Source of the DNA: Parasporobacterium sp.
Lineage (GTDB): Bacteria > Bacillota > Clostridia > Lachnospirales > Lachnospiraceae
Assembly: GCA_017459985.1 (NCBI GenBank)
Contig: JAFUBX010000001.1
Coordinates: forward strand, 1 to 64,000
Direction: 5' to 3'
Length of the DNA stretch: 64,000 bases
In this document: positions 33,261 through 42,946 of the stretch, one piece after another
Position numbering within the stretch: position 1 is the stretch's first letter
Layout: every line of letters begins with the position of its first letter
The notes under the pieces: model-generated
Told to the model about the DNA's origin: nothing
Database searches by the model: none
The model's input: only the letters and a program-made list of their open reading frames with translations
Program-made: the position numbers and the translations under genes

Positions 33261-34088
33261 TTACAGATATCGTATCTCCATCAGGGTCAGTCCCCTTGCA
33301 GCCGCTTTCGGTGCGGAAAGACGGCGGTCACGGCTGTCCAGGATCTCTTTGACATATTCCGGCGGATAAACGCCCATACCGACTTTTTCCAGCGTGCCTG
33401 CGATGATCCGGACCATATTGTACAGAAAGCCATTGCCGGAGACTGTGATCCGGATCAGCTTCGGCGGGTATTCCTTATTGGAGACGTTTTGCTCTTCCGT
33501 TTCGGCAGCTGCTTTTGCACTGTTTACGATCCAATCTGCGTCCGGCTGCAGCCACTCACTTTCGATATCGATCCGGTCGATCCTTCGCACCGTGGTCTTT
33601 TGCTGTCCCCCGGAACTGGAAAAGGCAATGAAATCATGCTCTCCCACCAGATAAGACGCCGCCTGCCTCATTTTCTCCACATCCAGATAATAATACACAT
33701 AGTCTGCGTACAGCCTGAAGGTGGGCACATTGTACCGGCTGTTCAGGATATTGTACTGATAAGTCTTGATACAGTCTGCATAGCGGGGATGAAAGTCCTC
33801 CGGCACTTCTTCCGAGCGGACGATCCTGATATCCTCCGGCAGTCCCTGATTCAGGGCGAGGCTGATCTTTTCCGGCGCAATCCGGGTCTGGGTATAGAAT
33901 GTTGCCACATTTCCGCGGGCATGGACGCCGGAATCCGTCCTGCTGGCGCCGCATACCGCGATCTCTTCCTTCAGGAGCTTAGACAGATGTTCGTTGATCA
34001 CCTGCTCAACCGCAAGACCGTTTTTCTGAACCTGCCAGCCAACATAAGCCGTTCCGTCATAGGCGATAATAAGTTTGATCTTTTTCAT
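33261..34088 (-). CDS. truA: tRNA pseudouridine synthase A
   Basis: Forms pseudouridine at positions 38-40 of tRNA anticodon arms. The 275-residue protein starts at MKKIKLIIAYDGTAYVGWQVQ and has the catalytic Asp52 in CGASRTDSGVHARGN, then the conserved GEHDFIAFSSSG and SGNGFLYNMVRIIAGTL. The start at 34088 is 4 nt after the ecfT stop; AGGAAGG lies upstream. In many Bacillota rplM-rpsI follow truA, but here a MATE pump follows. Confidence 0.96.
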   Translation of the reverse strand: MKKIKLIIAYDGTAYVGWQVQKNGLAVEQVINEHLSKLLKEEIAVCGASRTDSGVHARGNVATFYTQTRIAPEKISLALNQGLPEDIRIVRSEEVPEDFHPRYADCIKTYQYNILNSRYNVPTFRLYADYVYYYLDVEKMRQAASYLVGEHDFIAFSSSGGQQKTTVRRIDRIDIESEWLQPDADWIVNSAKAAAETEEQNVSNKEYPPKLIRITVSGNGFLYNMVRIIAGTLEKVGMGVYPPEYVKEILDSRDRRLSAPKAAARGLTLMEIRYL

Positions 34089-34092
34089 ACGG

Positions 34093-34920
34093 TCAGATCC
34101 TTCCTGTCTGCAGACAGCGTTCCATGATAAGCCGCAGGGCAATGACCGCCAGCAGGAACACTAAGATCAGCACGTAAGCGATCTTATCCCGTTTCTGATA
34201 GGTCAGCGGATGCAGTCTGGTACGTCCCTGTCCGCCGTGATAGCAGCGCGCTTCCATGGCAGTGGCAAGATCGGCTGCCCGCCGGAACGCTGATACAAAA
34301 AGAGGGATCAGGATCGGGATCATTCCTTTTGCTTTCTTAATGAAGCCGCCGGTTTCAAAATCCGCTCCCCTGGCCAGCTGCGCATTGGTGATCTTATTGA
34401 CTTCCTCCGCCAGGATCGGGATAAAACGAAGCGCAATGCTCATCATCATGGCGATCTCATGGGCTGGGAACCGGATAACCCGGAGATGGGAAAACACTTT
34501 TTCCAGTCCGTTGGTCAGGGTCGTGGGGGTTGTGGTATAGGTCAGAAGACCCGTACCCAGTATGACACAGATCAGCCGCAGCGCAAAAAATGCCGCCCTG
34601 AGGATGCTGCTGTATGTCAGTGTCAGGATCCACCATTTCCAGATAACGGTACCTGTTCCGGAAAACAGATTGAAGATCACTGCCAGTATGATCAATATCA
34701 ATGCAGGCCGCAGGCCTTTGATCATATAGCCGACAGGCACATGTGACAGGCCGATCAGTACGGCCAGCACGCCTCCCAGAAGAAGGAAGCCCCATATATT
34801 ATTCATGATAAACAGCGCGGCAATATACACAACAACCCCCAGGAGCTTTACTCTGGGGTCCAGTCTGTGGATCACGGAATCCACCGGATAATATTGTCCG
34901 AGCGTGATATTTCGAAACAT
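34093..34920 (-). CDS. ecfT: ECF transporter transmembrane subunit EcfT
   Basis: Scaffold subunit of the energy-coupling factor module, which powers vitamin uptake by separate S components. 275 residues; SVIHRLDPRVKLLG at the N-terminus, five or so membrane segments, and the two ATPase-contacting Ala-Arg motifs AQLARGADFE and MEARCYHGG are present. It lies between ecfA2 and truA in the common Bacillota order. Confidence 0.94.
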   Translation of the reverse strand: MFRNITLGQYYPVDSVIHRLDPRVKLLGVVVYIAALFIMNNIWGFLLLGGVLAVLIGLSHVPVGYMIKGLRPALILIILAVIFNLFSGTGTVIWKWWILTLTYSSILRAAFFALRLICVILGTGLLTYTTTPTTLTNGLEKVFSHLRVIRFPAHEIAMMMSIALRFIPILAEEVNKITNAQLARGADFETGGFIKKAKGMIPILIPLFVSAFRRAADLATAMEARCYHGGQGRTRLHPLTYQKRDKIAYVLILVFLLAVIALRLIMERCLQTGRI

Positions 34921-34937
34921 CGTACTTCTTTACCGCA

Positions 34938-35777
34938 CTACTCCGGAAGAATTGCATATTTCGCGCAGATGGCCTGCACCGCTTCCTCTATCGTGATATT
35001 GCCTTCCAGTCCCAGGGAAAGACACAGCTGTTCTGCCTGCGGGATATCAAGTCCCGCCTCCCTGAGTTTTTCCGGATGGGAAAAGACTTCATGGGATTCC
35101 CCATCCATCAGAACGAATCCGTTTTCCATGACAATGATCCTGGAGGCATACTCTGCAGCCTCGTCCATGTTATGGGTCACCATGATCACCGTGGAATGAT
35201 TGTTCTCCTGATATCTTCTGACCAGATCCAGGATCTCTTCTTTTCCGAGAGGATCCAGCCCGGCTGTCGGTTCATCCAGGATCAGGACCTCCGGCTCCAT
35301 TGCCAGGATCCCTGCGATCGCAGCCCTTCTTTTTTCACCACCGGACAGATCAAAGGGGGATTTTTCATAGGTCTCCTCAGGAAGTCCTACCTGCTGCAAT
35401 GCCTCTTTTGCTTTCTCCAGAGCTTCCGGTTCTGACAGGCCTTTATTTTTCGGTCCATAGGAAACATCTTTCAGGACGGTCTCATCAAAGAGCTGGTATT
35501 CAGGGTACTGAAATACCACGCCAATCCGGCAGCGGATCTTCTGGAGTTCTTTCCGGTCATTTGCAAGGACGCTGCTATCATAACTGACGGATCCCGAAGA
35601 AGGGACCTTGAGCCCGTTCAGGATCTGGACCAGAGTGGATTTGCCGGACCCTGTACTTCCCGCAAGGGCGATAAACTCCCCTTCCCGAATGGTCAGGTTA
35701 ACGTCCCTTAAAGCCTGTCTGGCATTGACCGTTCCCGGATTATATATGTAATTGACCTTTTCCAGTGTAATGATCAT
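34938..35777 (-). CDS. ecfA2: ECF transporter ATPase EcfA2
   Basis: 279 residues; Walker A GSTGSGKST (about 40-48), Q-loop VVFQYPEYQLFDETV, signature FDLSGGEKRRAAIAGILAMEPEVLILDEPTAGLDP and the usual late SHEVFSHPEKLREAGLDIP tail. It forms a heterodimer with EcfA1; the 1-nt gap suggests coupled translation. Confidence 0.95.
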   Translation of the reverse strand: MIITLEKVNYIYNPGTVNARQALRDVNLTIREGEFIALAGSTGSGKSTLVQILNGLKVPSSGSVSYDSSVLANDRKELQKIRCRIGVVFQYPEYQLFDETVLKDVSYGPKNKGLSEPEALEKAKEALQQVGLPEETYEKSPFDLSGGEKRRAAIAGILAMEPEVLILDEPTAGLDPLGKEEILDLVRRYQENNHSTVIMVTHNMDEAAEYASRIIVMENGFVLMDGESHEVFSHPEKLREAGLDIPQAEQLCLSLGLEGNITIEEAVQAICAKYAILPE

Positions 35778-35778
35778 A

Positions 35779-36699
35779 TTATGAATCTGATGTATTCAGG
35801 TTTTCGTTTTCTGAAATCCCGGTAAGGCAGGAGATCAGCTGCTGCTGCGTGATCACAGAAGCCGGGATCTTCATGCCTTTTTGTCGCAGCTCTTCGGCGA
35901 TCTGACAGATCACCGGAAGCTTCAGCCCTGCTTCAAGGATCTCATCGCTTTTGCAGAACACTTCCTTCGGCGTCCCGCTCAGCAGGATCTTTCCCTTATG
36001 CATGACAAACACACGGTCTGCATGGACTGCTTCCTCCATGAAATGGGTAATGCAGATCATGGTGATCCCGTGTTTCCGGTTCAGCTCCAGGACGGTATTC
36101 ATGATCTCCCTGCGCCCCTTCGGATCCAGCATGGCGGTGCTTTCATCCAGGACAATACAGGCGGGCCGCATCGCCAGGATCCCGGCTACGGCAGTCCTTT
36201 GTTTCTGTCCGCCGGAAAGATTGGCAGGATTTTCCTTTTCCAGGCCGCTCAGACCGACAGACGCCAGTGCTTCTTTGACCCTTTGTTCCATATCCTCTGA
36301 CGGGAACCCGATATTCTCCAGCCCGAAAGCAACTTCCTCTTCGATCTGGGAAGCAACCATCTGATTGTCCGGGTTCTGAAACACCATCCCCACCTGGGCA
36401 CGGATCTCCCACAGATACCGGTCATCCCGTGTATCCATGTCACCGATCCAGACAGACCCCTCATCCGGGACCAGAAGAGCATTCAGATGCCTTGCCAGTG
36501 TGGATTTTCCGGATCCGTTGCTTCCCAGGATACACAGAAACTGCCCCTTTTCCACCTCCAGGTCGATCCGGTCCAGGGCAGGCGGAAGGCTGCCTTTGTC
36601 CTTTGAGGGGAGTTCCTGCTCCGGCTCTTCCGTCATATCTTCCGTGTCCGTGGGATAGCGATATGTAATTTTATCAATCCTGATCAGGTTCTTCTGCAT
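35779..36699 (-). CDS. ecfA1: ECF transporter ATPase EcfA1
   Basis: 306 residues from the ATG at 36699; a longer frame would run through the hairpin at 36716-36743. It has Walker A GSNGSGKST, Q-loop VFQNPDNQMVASQIEEEVAFGLEN and signature LSGGQKQRTAVAGILAMRPACIVLDESTAMLDP. Note Ser in place of the more common Pro-Thr after DE. An acidic insertion (TEDMTEEPEQELPSKDK) near residue 18 separates the first strand from the rest, which is unusual. The ribosome binding site is weak. Confidence 0.93.
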   Translation of the reverse strand: MQKNLIRIDKITYRYPTDTEDMTEEPEQELPSKDKGSLPPALDRIDLEVEKGQFLCILGSNGSGKSTLARHLNALLVPDEGSVWIGDMDTRDDRYLWEIRAQVGMVFQNPDNQMVASQIEEEVAFGLENIGFPSEDMEQRVKEALASVGLSGLEKENPANLSGGQKQRTAVAGILAMRPACIVLDESTAMLDPKGRREIMNTVLELNRKHGITMICITHFMEEAVHADRVFVMHKGKILLSGTPKEVFCKSDEILEAGLKLPVICQIAEELRQKGMKIPASVITQQQLISCLTGISENENLNTSDS

Positions 36700-36715
36700 T
36701 TCTCGGGTATTCAAA

Positions 36716-36743
36716 GATGTCTTCCGGTTTCCCGGAAGACATC
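36716..36743 (-). terminator. Stem-loop between rplQ and ecfA1
   Basis: A perfect 12-bp stem (GATGTCTTCCGG / CCGGAAGACATC) with a GAAA loop on the minus strand followed only by TTTG. Partial termination or RNA processing between the ribosomal and ECF genes is likely. Confidence 0.65.
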
Positions 36744-36776
36744 CCTTATCCTTTGTTCTTTCTGAAAACAATCTCG

Positions 36777-37313
36777 TTATACAAGCTCGATCATTACTTC
36801 CATCGCACCATCGCCATGACGCTGTCCGATTTTTACGATACGGGTATATCCGCCATTACGGTTCGCATACTTCGGTGCGATCTCATCAAACAGCTTTGCA
36901 ACCAGATCCACCTGCTCGGTTCCGCGTTTTCTTCCTGCGTTTTTCTCAGGTACCTTCTTTACAGGATATAATACCTTGAGCATTTCTCTTCTTGCATGAA
37001 GACGGGACGGAGCGTCCTTCTTGATCTTCTTGTCCACTTCGTCAAATACAGTCACTTTCTTTCCGTCTTTGACTTCGGTAACTCTCTTGCCGTCTTTATC
37101 CTTGCGGGCTACTTTTGCTTTCACGGTTACTTCTTCGAAGTTATCCTTCTCTCTGACTGCCAGGGTGATCAGATGCTCTGCCTGTCTGCGGATCTCCTTT
37201 GCCTTGGCGTCAGTCGTAACGATCTTGCCATTGTATAATAAAGCGGTAACCTGGTTACGGATCAAAGCCTTTCTTTGTGATGCTGTTCTTGACAGTTTTC
37301 TATATCCGGCCAT
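36777..37313 (-). CDS. rplQ: 50S ribosomal protein L17, enlarged form
   Basis: Starts [29 protein letters not shown] as expected, but is 178 residues instead of about 120. The additional sequence is a charged insertion from about residue 55 ([30 protein letters not shown]) and a longer linker further on. The C-terminus [25 protein letters not shown] is normal. It ends the alpha operon after rpoA. Confidence 0.96.
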   Translation of the reverse strand: MAGYRKLSRTASQRKALIRNQVTALLYNGKIVTTDAKAKEIRRQAEHLITLAVREKDNFEEVTVKAKVARKDKDGKRVTEVKDGKKVTVFDEVDKKIKKDAPSRLHARREMLKVLYPVKKVPEKNAGRKRGTEQVDLVAKLFDEIAPKYANRNGGYTRIVKIGQRHGDGAMEVMIELV

Positions 37314-37366
37314 AACCTTTTGCCTCCTTGTTAATTAAATACTACATACTTACTGTTACGACGGTC

Positions 37367-38332
37367 TTACTCTCCGTCACTGTTTGAATTCTTTAACTCA
37401 AGACCTAATTCCTTAAGCTTTGCGAATACTTCTTCTAAGGACTTGCGGCCAAGGTTACGAACCTTCATCATCTCTTCCGGTGTCTTGCTGATCAACTCTT
37501 CCACCGTATTAATGGATGCTCTCTTAAGACAGTTGTAGGAACGAACCGAAAGCTCCAGCTCATCGATATTCAGCTCCAGCACTTTCTCTTTATTATCATC
37601 TTCCTTTTCCACCATGACTTCTGCCGTCTTGGCATTTTCGGAAAGATTGATAAACAGGCTTAAATGCTCTGACAGCACCTTTGCGGCAAGGCTGATGGCC
37701 TCATCCGGAGCGATGGCGCCATTGGTGAAGACCTCCACCGTCAGCTTGTCGTAATCCGTGATCTGTCCGACACGGGTGTTCTCGATCTGGATATTGACCC
37801 GCTCTACCGGGGTATAGATGGAATCCACAGGAATCACACCAACCGCCAGATTATCGGAGGCATTCTTCTCAGCACTTACATAGCCTCTGCCCTTTGTGAT
37901 CGTCAGCTCCATGTAGAACTTGCTGTCCGCGCTGTCCAGTGTCGCGATCACCAGGTCCGGATTGATGATCTCAATGTCCTGGTCGACCTGGATATCCGCT
38001 GCTGTTACAATGCCTTCCCCTGTAAAATCGATATATGCGATCTTCGCTTCATCGGTCTTGCTGTTGTTTCTGATTGCAAGTTCCTTGACATTCATGACGA
38101 TTTCGGTCACGTCTTCCTTGACGCCCGGGATCGTTGTAAATTCATGCAGAACTCCTGCGATCTTGATCTGGCTGACTGCACAGCCAGGCAGGGATGAAAG
38201 CATAATTCTTCTTAAAGAGTTGCCAAGAGTTGTCCCGTAGCCTCTTTCCAAAGGCTCTAAAGTGAATCTGCCATATTTCTTATCTTCTGAGATTTCACAA
38301 ACCTCAATATTAGGTTTTTCAAATTCGAACAT
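37367..38332 (-). CDS. rpoA: RNA polymerase alpha subunit
   Basis: 321 residues. The N-terminal dimerisation domain has [29 protein letters not shown]; an acidic linker ([15 protein letters not shown]) leads to the C-terminal domain with [44 protein letters not shown], which binds UP elements and activators. It lies 18 nt after rpsD. Confidence 0.98.
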   Translation of the reverse strand: MFEFEKPNIEVCEISEDKKYGRFTLEPLERGYGTTLGNSLRRIMLSSLPGCAVSQIKIAGVLHEFTTIPGVKEDVTEIVMNVKELAIRNNSKTDEAKIAYIDFTGEGIVTAADIQVDQDIEIINPDLVIATLDSADSKFYMELTITKGRGYVSAEKNASDNLAVGVIPVDSIYTPVERVNIQIENTRVGQITDYDKLTVEVFTNGAIAPDEAISLAAKVLSEHLSLFINLSENAKTAEVMVEKEDDNKEKVLELNIDELELSVRSYNCLKRASINTVEELISKTPEEMMKVRNLGRKSLEEVFAKLKELGLELKNSNSDGE

Positions 38333-38350
38333 GAGCCCTCCTTGCTTCTT

Positions 38351-38950
38351 TTATTTACTGTACAACTCGACGATGAGCATCTCGTCTACAGGAACATCGA
38401 TCTCTTCTCTGCGCGGCAGCGCATTGACGGTGATCTTCAGATTTTCCTGATCGGAAGTCAGCCATGCCGGGACCAGTCTTCCGCCTGTGACCTCAAGGAT
38501 ATCTTTGAATCTGACAGACTCTTTGCATTTTTCCTTGACTTCGATCACATCGCCGGCTTTGATCCGGTAGGAAGGAATATTCACGCCCTTGCCATTCACG
38601 AGCAGCTGCTTGTGATCGACGATCTGGCGGGCTTCCATACGGGTTCTTGCCAGGCCTGCACGGAACAGGACATTGTCAAGTCTGGATTCAAGGATGACCA
38701 TCAGGTTTTCACCGGTCTGTCCCTTCATCTGTTTTGCCTTAAGATAATAATTCTTGAAGGGCTTCTCCAAAACACCATAGATGAATTTCGCTTTCTGTTT
38801 TTCTCTTAACTGAAGGCCGTATTCACTTTTCTTTGCAGGACGTCTGCCGTTTGCAGCGCCTCTGGTTGATTTTTTATCAATTCCTAAATAAATTGGATCT
38901 AATCCAAGTGATCTGCATCTTTTAAGAACAGGAACTCTGTTAACTGCCAT
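38351..38950 (-). CDS. rpsD: 30S ribosomal protein S4
   Basis: 199 residues, primary 16S-binding protein. It has the S4 RNA-binding domain LDNVLFRAGLARTRMEARQIVDHKQLLVNGKGVNIPSYRIKAGD. The N-terminus MAVNRVPVLKRCRSLGLDP lacks the four-cysteine zinc site of the C-plus form. It sits between rpsK and rpoA. Confidence 0.98.
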   Translation of the reverse strand: MAVNRVPVLKRCRSLGLDPIYLGIDKKSTRGAANGRRPAKKSEYGLQLREKQKAKFIYGVLEKPFKNYYLKAKQMKGQTGENLMVILESRLDNVLFRAGLARTRMEARQIVDHKQLLVNGKGVNIPSYRIKAGDVIEVKEKCKESVRFKDILEVTGGRLVPAWLTSDQENLKITVNALPRREEIDVPVDEMLIVELYSK

Positions 38951-38967
38951 TTTTACGCACCTCCCTA

Positions 38968-39366
38968 TCAGACTCTTCTACGTTTCGGCGGACGGCATCC
39001 GTTATGCGGAACCGGTGTCACGTCGCTAATACTTGTTACATGAAGCCCGTTAGCTTCGAGAGCACGGATTGCTGCTTCTCTTCCTGAGCCAGGGCCTTTA
39101 ACGAATACCTCAACATATTTGAGTCCGTGTACTAAAGCTGCTTTTGTAGCAGTTTCAGCTGCCATCTGAGCTGCATAAGGTGTAGATTTCCTTGAACCTC
39201 TAAATCCAAGACCGCCCGCACTTGCCCATGAAAGAGCATTGCCTTCTGTGTCAGTCAGAGTAACAATGGTGTTATTAAAGGATGACTGAATGTGGGCCTG
39301 TCCTCGTTCAACGTTCTTCTTAACGCGCTTTTTGGTCACTTTTTTCGTAACTTTTTTTGCTGCCAT
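38968..39366 (-). CDS. rpsK: 30S ribosomal protein S11
   Basis: 132 residues; [44 protein letters not shown] and the C-terminal [18 protein letters not shown] are diagnostic. The N-terminus is a lysine-rich extension ([15 protein letters not shown]). Part of the platform of the small subunit. Confidence 0.98.
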   Translation of the reverse strand: MAAKKVTKKVTKKRVKKNVERGQAHIQSSFNNTIVTLTDTEGNALSWASAGGLGFRGSRKSTPYAAQMAAETATKAALVHGLKYVEVFVKGPGSGREAAIRALEANGLHVTSISDVTPVPHNGCRPPKRRRV

Positions 39367-39444
39367 TTTCTAAACTAACCTCCCTTATGGGTCCCCGTTC
39401 CGGTCTCTATATAAACTTCGTTTTCCGGATAGGGTTACTTTACA

Positions 39445-39813
39445 TTATTTTTTCTTATTCGCTACAGTTCTCTTCGGTCCCTTACGTGTTCTGGCATTAT
39501 TCTTGGTGTTCTGCCCGCGAACAGGAAGGCCCTTACGATGACGGATGCCTCTGTAGCATCCAATCTCCTGAAGACGCTTGATATTTAAAGCGACATCTCT
39601 TCTTAATTCACCTTCAACTTCGTAACCTTCTTCGATCACTGCAGAAAGCTTTCTGACTTCTTCATCTGTCAGATCTCTGACGCGAGTGTCGGGATTCACT
39701 CCGGCGGCATTGACGATCCTGGTTGCGGATGTTCTGCCGATACCATAAATGTAAGTCAATCCAATTTCGATACGTTTGTCTTTTGGTAAATCAACTCCGG
39801 AAATACGAGCCAT
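39445..39813 (-). CDS. rpsM: 30S ribosomal protein S13
   Basis: 122 residues; [26 protein letters not shown] and the C-terminal [23 protein letters not shown] are typical. It contacts the subunit interface and tRNA. It lies between rpmJ and rpsK. Confidence 0.98.
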   Translation of the reverse strand: MARISGVDLPKDKRIEIGLTYIYGIGRTSATRIVNAAGVNPDTRVRDLTDEEVRKLSAVIEEGYEVEGELRRDVALNIKRLQEIGCYRGIRHRKGLPVRGQNTKNNARTRKGPKRTVANKKK

Positions 39814-39844
39814 TTATTCTACCTCCATTAAAATTTTCAGGTAA

Positions 39845-39958
39845 TTAACCCTGAACCTGTTTATGCTTCGGGTTCTCACAGATAATTCTGATCTTACCTT
39901 TTCTCTTGATAACTTTGCACTTTTCACAAATTGGTTTAACTGATGCTCTTACCTTCAC
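39845..39958 (-). CDS. rpmJ: 50S ribosomal protein L36 (GTG start)
   Basis: 37 residues beginning at a GTG (39958), with GGAGAG about 8 nt upstream. The short protein begins [20 protein letters not shown] and ends with [11 protein letters not shown], carrying the CxxC and C/H zinc ligands, so it is the zinc-binding form. It sits between infA and rpsM as usual. Confidence 0.97.
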   Translation of the reverse strand: MKVRASVKPICEKCKVIKRKGKIRIICENPKHKQVQG

Positions 39959-39986
39959 GTCAAACTCTCCTTTCTTAAAAGTATTC

Positions 39987-40205
39987 CTACTTGTCCCTCC
40001 AGATGATCCTGCCCTTGGTCAGATCATAAGGTGACATCTCTAATGTAACTTTATCACCAGGCAATATTCTGATATAGTTCATACGCAGCTTGCCGGAAAT
40101 ATGGGCCAGTACAACATGTCCGTTTTCCAGCTCTACCTGAAACATAGCGTTTGGCAATTTCTCAACAACTTTTCCTTCAAGTTCAATTACGTCTGCCTTC
40201 GACAT
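39987..40205 (-). CDS. infA: Translation initiation factor IF-1
   Basis: 72 residues, single OB fold: [30 protein letters not shown], then the conserved [34 protein letters not shown]. It follows map by 9 nt, without the KOW-domain gene that some Clostridia have here. Confidence 0.98.
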   Translation of the reverse strand: MSKADVIELEGKVVEKLPNAMFQVELENGHVVLAHISGKLRMNYIRILPGDKVTLEMSPYDLTKGRIIWRDK

Positions 40206-40214
40206 ACTACCTCC

Positions 40215-40967
40215 TTATAGTGATAAAATCTCGGGTTCACCGTCTGTGATCAATATCGTATTCTCATAATGAGCGGAAAGACTTCCATCTTCGGTTGTAC
40301 AGGTCCATCCGTCGTCGCTGAACACGACATCGCCGCGGCCGATATTGATCATTGGCTCAATGGCCAGGGTCATGCCTGCCATGAGCAGAATTCCTTTTCT
40401 TTTCTGGGGAAAATTAGGAATCTGTGGTGATTCATGCAATTCCTGGCCGATTCCGTGACCGACCAGATCCCGTACGACTCCATAGCCCCGCTCGATACAA
40501 TAGTATCCGATGGCGTTGGAGATATCATGCAGGTGGTTTCCTGCTTTCGCAAACTTGATTCCTTCAAAGAAGCTCTGCCGGGTCACTTCGATCAGATCCT
40601 GCGCTTCCCGGGAAACCTCGCCGACTGCATGCGTACGGGCCGCGTCGCTTTGGTATCCCTGGTAGATCAGGCCGATGTCGAGACTTACGATATCTCCGTC
40701 CCTGATGATCCTGTCTTTTCTGGGAATACCATGCACTACCTCATCATTGATGGATACACACACCGATGCAGGATATCCCTCATAGTTCAGGAAGGAGGGG
40801 ATGGAACCGGTTTTCCGGATCAGCTCTTCTCCCAGTTTGTCCAGGTCCCAGGTGGAGATTCCGGAGGCGACTTCCTCGCCCAGCCTAAGATGCACCTCGG
40901 CCAGACGTTTCCCCGCCTCTCTCATTAATTCAATCTCTCTGTGACTTTTGATTGTAACTCCGGACAT
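40215..40967 (-). CDS. map: Type I methionine aminopeptidase
   Basis: Removes the initiator methionine. 250 residues; metal ligands in SLDIGLIYQGYQSDAARTHAVG (two Asp), GHGIGQELHESPQIPNF (His), TLAIEPMINIG (Glu) and TTEDGSLSAHYE (Glu). It starts 1 nt after adk ends, as in many Bacillota. Confidence 0.97.
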   Translation of the reverse strand: MSGVTIKSHREIELMREAGKRLAEVHLRLGEEVASGISTWDLDKLGEELIRKTGSIPSFLNYEGYPASVCVSINDEVVHGIPRKDRIIRDGDIVSLDIGLIYQGYQSDAARTHAVGEVSREAQDLIEVTRQSFFEGIKFAKAGNHLHDISNAIGYYCIERGYGVVRDLVGHGIGQELHESPQIPNFPQKRKGILLMAGMTLAIEPMINIGRGDVVFSDDGWTCTTEDGSLSAHYENTILITDGEPEILSL

Positions 40968-40968
40968 T

Positions 40969-41616
40969 TCAGTTCGCTCCTAAAACTGCTGCAATTGCTT
41001 CAAACACTTCATCCATTTTGACGGTTCCGTCAATCTCCTTCAGGACTCCCTGACCGGTGTAATACTCGATCAGCGGCTGGGTCTGTTCATGATACACATC
41101 CAGTCTCTTCTTCACCGTCTCCGGCTTGTCATCGTCCCTTAAGATCAGATCGCTTCCGCATTTGTCGCATTTGCCTTCCGTTTTCGGCGGAATATTGACG
41201 ATATGATAAGTGGCTCCGCAGCTGACACAGGCTCTTCTTCCGCCCATTCTGTCAATGATATGCTGATCCGGCACTTCAATGTCGATGGCATAATCCAGTG
41301 CCGTTCCCATTTCTGACAGGGCTTTGGTCAGTGCCTCGGCCTGGGGAATGGTCCGGGGAAATCCGTCAAGGACGAATCCGTCTTTCGTATCCTCCCAGGT
41401 CAGTCTGTCCGCCACAAGGTCAACCACAAGTTCATCCGGAACCAGAGCTCCCTGATCCATGAAAGTCTTGGCTTTCCGGCCCAGTTCGGTTCCTTCCTTG
41501 ATGTTTGCCCGGAATATATCACCGGTGGATATATGCGGGATATGATATTTTTCTGAAATGATCTTGGCCTGGGTGCCTTTGCCGGCACCCGGACCTCCTA
41601 ACATCACGATCTTCAT
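40969..41616 (-). CDS. adk: Adenylate kinase (zinc lid)
   Basis: 215 residues; P-loop GGPGAGKGTQ (8-17), DGFPRTIPQAEAL, and a LID with four cysteines (CVSCGATYH...CDKCG), the zinc-containing Gram-positive type. It interconverts AMP, ADP and ATP. Positioned between secY and map. Confidence 0.98.
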   Translation of the reverse strand: MKIVMLGGPGAGKGTQAKIISEKYHIPHISTGDIFRANIKEGTELGRKAKTFMDQGALVPDELVVDLVADRLTWEDTKDGFVLDGFPRTIPQAEALTKALSEMGTALDYAIDIEVPDQHIIDRMGGRRACVSCGATYHIVNIPPKTEGKCDKCGSDLILRDDDKPETVKKRLDVYHEQTQPLIEYYTGQGVLKEIDGTVKMDEVFEAIAAVLGAN

Positions 41617-41623
41617 ATGCTCA

Positions 41624-42946
41624 TCACTCCTTTGCCAGGAATCCGGAATAGTTACGAACGATCATCATGGATTCGATCTTCTTGGCTGTTTCCAGAATAA
41701 CACCTACAACGATGATCAGAGATGTTCCGGCAAATGAAAGCGATGCATTAAAGATGCCGGAAACAAGCATCGGTACCAGGGCTACGATGATCAGGCCGAC
41801 GGCTCCGATAAAGATCAGGTACTTCAGGATCTTTGAGAAATATTCTTCTGTCGGCTTGCCCGGTCTGATACCCGGTACGAAACCGCCCTGCTTCTTGATA
41901 TTGTTTGCTACTTCCGTCGGATTGAAGGTAATCTGTGTATAGAAGTATGCAAAGAATATGATCAGAGCCACGTACAGGATAAATCCCAGCGTATACCGCA
42001 TTGCCTGCGGTCTGAACCAGTAACTTGATGAGAAGTAATGGGTCCATTCCGGTGAGGAACCGCCAGTTGCGAAATTAGCGATCAGTACCGGGAACTGGAA
42101 TAAGGATGCTGCGAAGATGATCGGGATCACGCCTGCGGTGTTAACCTTCAGCGGAATATGAGATGACTGTCCGCCATATCTTCTTCTTCCCTGCATCTTC
42201 TGAGAATACTGTACTGCGATCCTTCTTTCACCATCCTGCAGATATACGATGAACGCAACAACAGCGATCACAAGCGCAATGATGATGATTACCGCCAGGA
42301 CTGCCATACCGACAGAGCTGGCGCCTTCTACAAACTGATGATAAAGTGACACAAAATCATTCGGCATTGTAGAGACAATATTGATCAGCAGGATAATGGA
42401 AATACCATTGCCGATCCCGCGTTCCGTGATCTGTTCTCCCATCCACATGATGAGTACAGCGCCCGCGGTAAGGATCAGAATATTACAGATAATGGTCCAG
42501 GTATAGGTGCTGCTGGTTCTGCTGCCAAACACACCCTGCCGTCCGAACCCGATTGCCATTGCCGTACTTTCCAGAAGAGCCAGACCCACGGTCAGATATC
42601 GTGTGATATTCGCGATCTTCTGTCTTCCGTCTTCGCCTTCCTTCTGCATTTCTTCCAGTTTCGGGAATGCGATGGTAAGCAGCTGGATAATAATGGATGC
42701 GGTAATATATACTGTAATATTCAGTGCGAAGATGGACATGGAACTGAAGGAGGATCCTGTCAGCGCATCGAAAAATCCAAATCCGCCTGCTGCGAGACTT
42801 CCCAGAACTTCCTTGATCACACTGGAGTCTGTTCCCGGAAGGGGAAGCTGGCAGCCGATTCTTACAATAACGAGCATTATTATGGTAAAGATCAGCCGGT
42901 CACGGATGTCTTTAATCTTAAATGCCTGTCCTATTGTCTTGAACAT
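41624..42946 (-). CDS. secY: Preprotein translocase subunit SecY
   Basis: Core of the Sec channel, 440 residues with ten membrane segments. Starts [22 protein letters not shown]; the plug and lateral-gate region GSSFSSMSIFALNITVYI and cytosolic loop KKQGGFVPGIRPGKPTEEYF are typical. The start overlaps the rplO stop by a base. Confidence 0.98.
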   Translation of the reverse strand: MFKTIGQAFKIKDIRDRLIFTIIMLVIVRIGCQLPLPGTDSSVIKEVLGSLAAGGFGFFDALTGSSFSSMSIFALNITVYITASIIIQLLTIAFPKLEEMQKEGEDGRQKIANITRYLTVGLALLESTAMAIGFGRQGVFGSRTSSTYTWTIICNILILTAGAVLIMWMGEQITERGIGNGISIILLINIVSTMPNDFVSLYHQFVEGASSVGMAVLAVIIIIALVIAVVAFIVYLQDGERRIAVQYSQKMQGRRRYGGQSSHIPLKVNTAGVIPIIFAASLFQFPVLIANFATGGSSPEWTHYFSSSYWFRPQAMRYTLGFILYVALIIFFAYFYTQITFNPTEVANNIKKQGGFVPGIRPGKPTEEYFSKILKYLIFIGAVGLIIVALVPMLVSGIFNASLSFAGTSLIIVVGVILETAKKIESMMIVRNYSGFLAKE

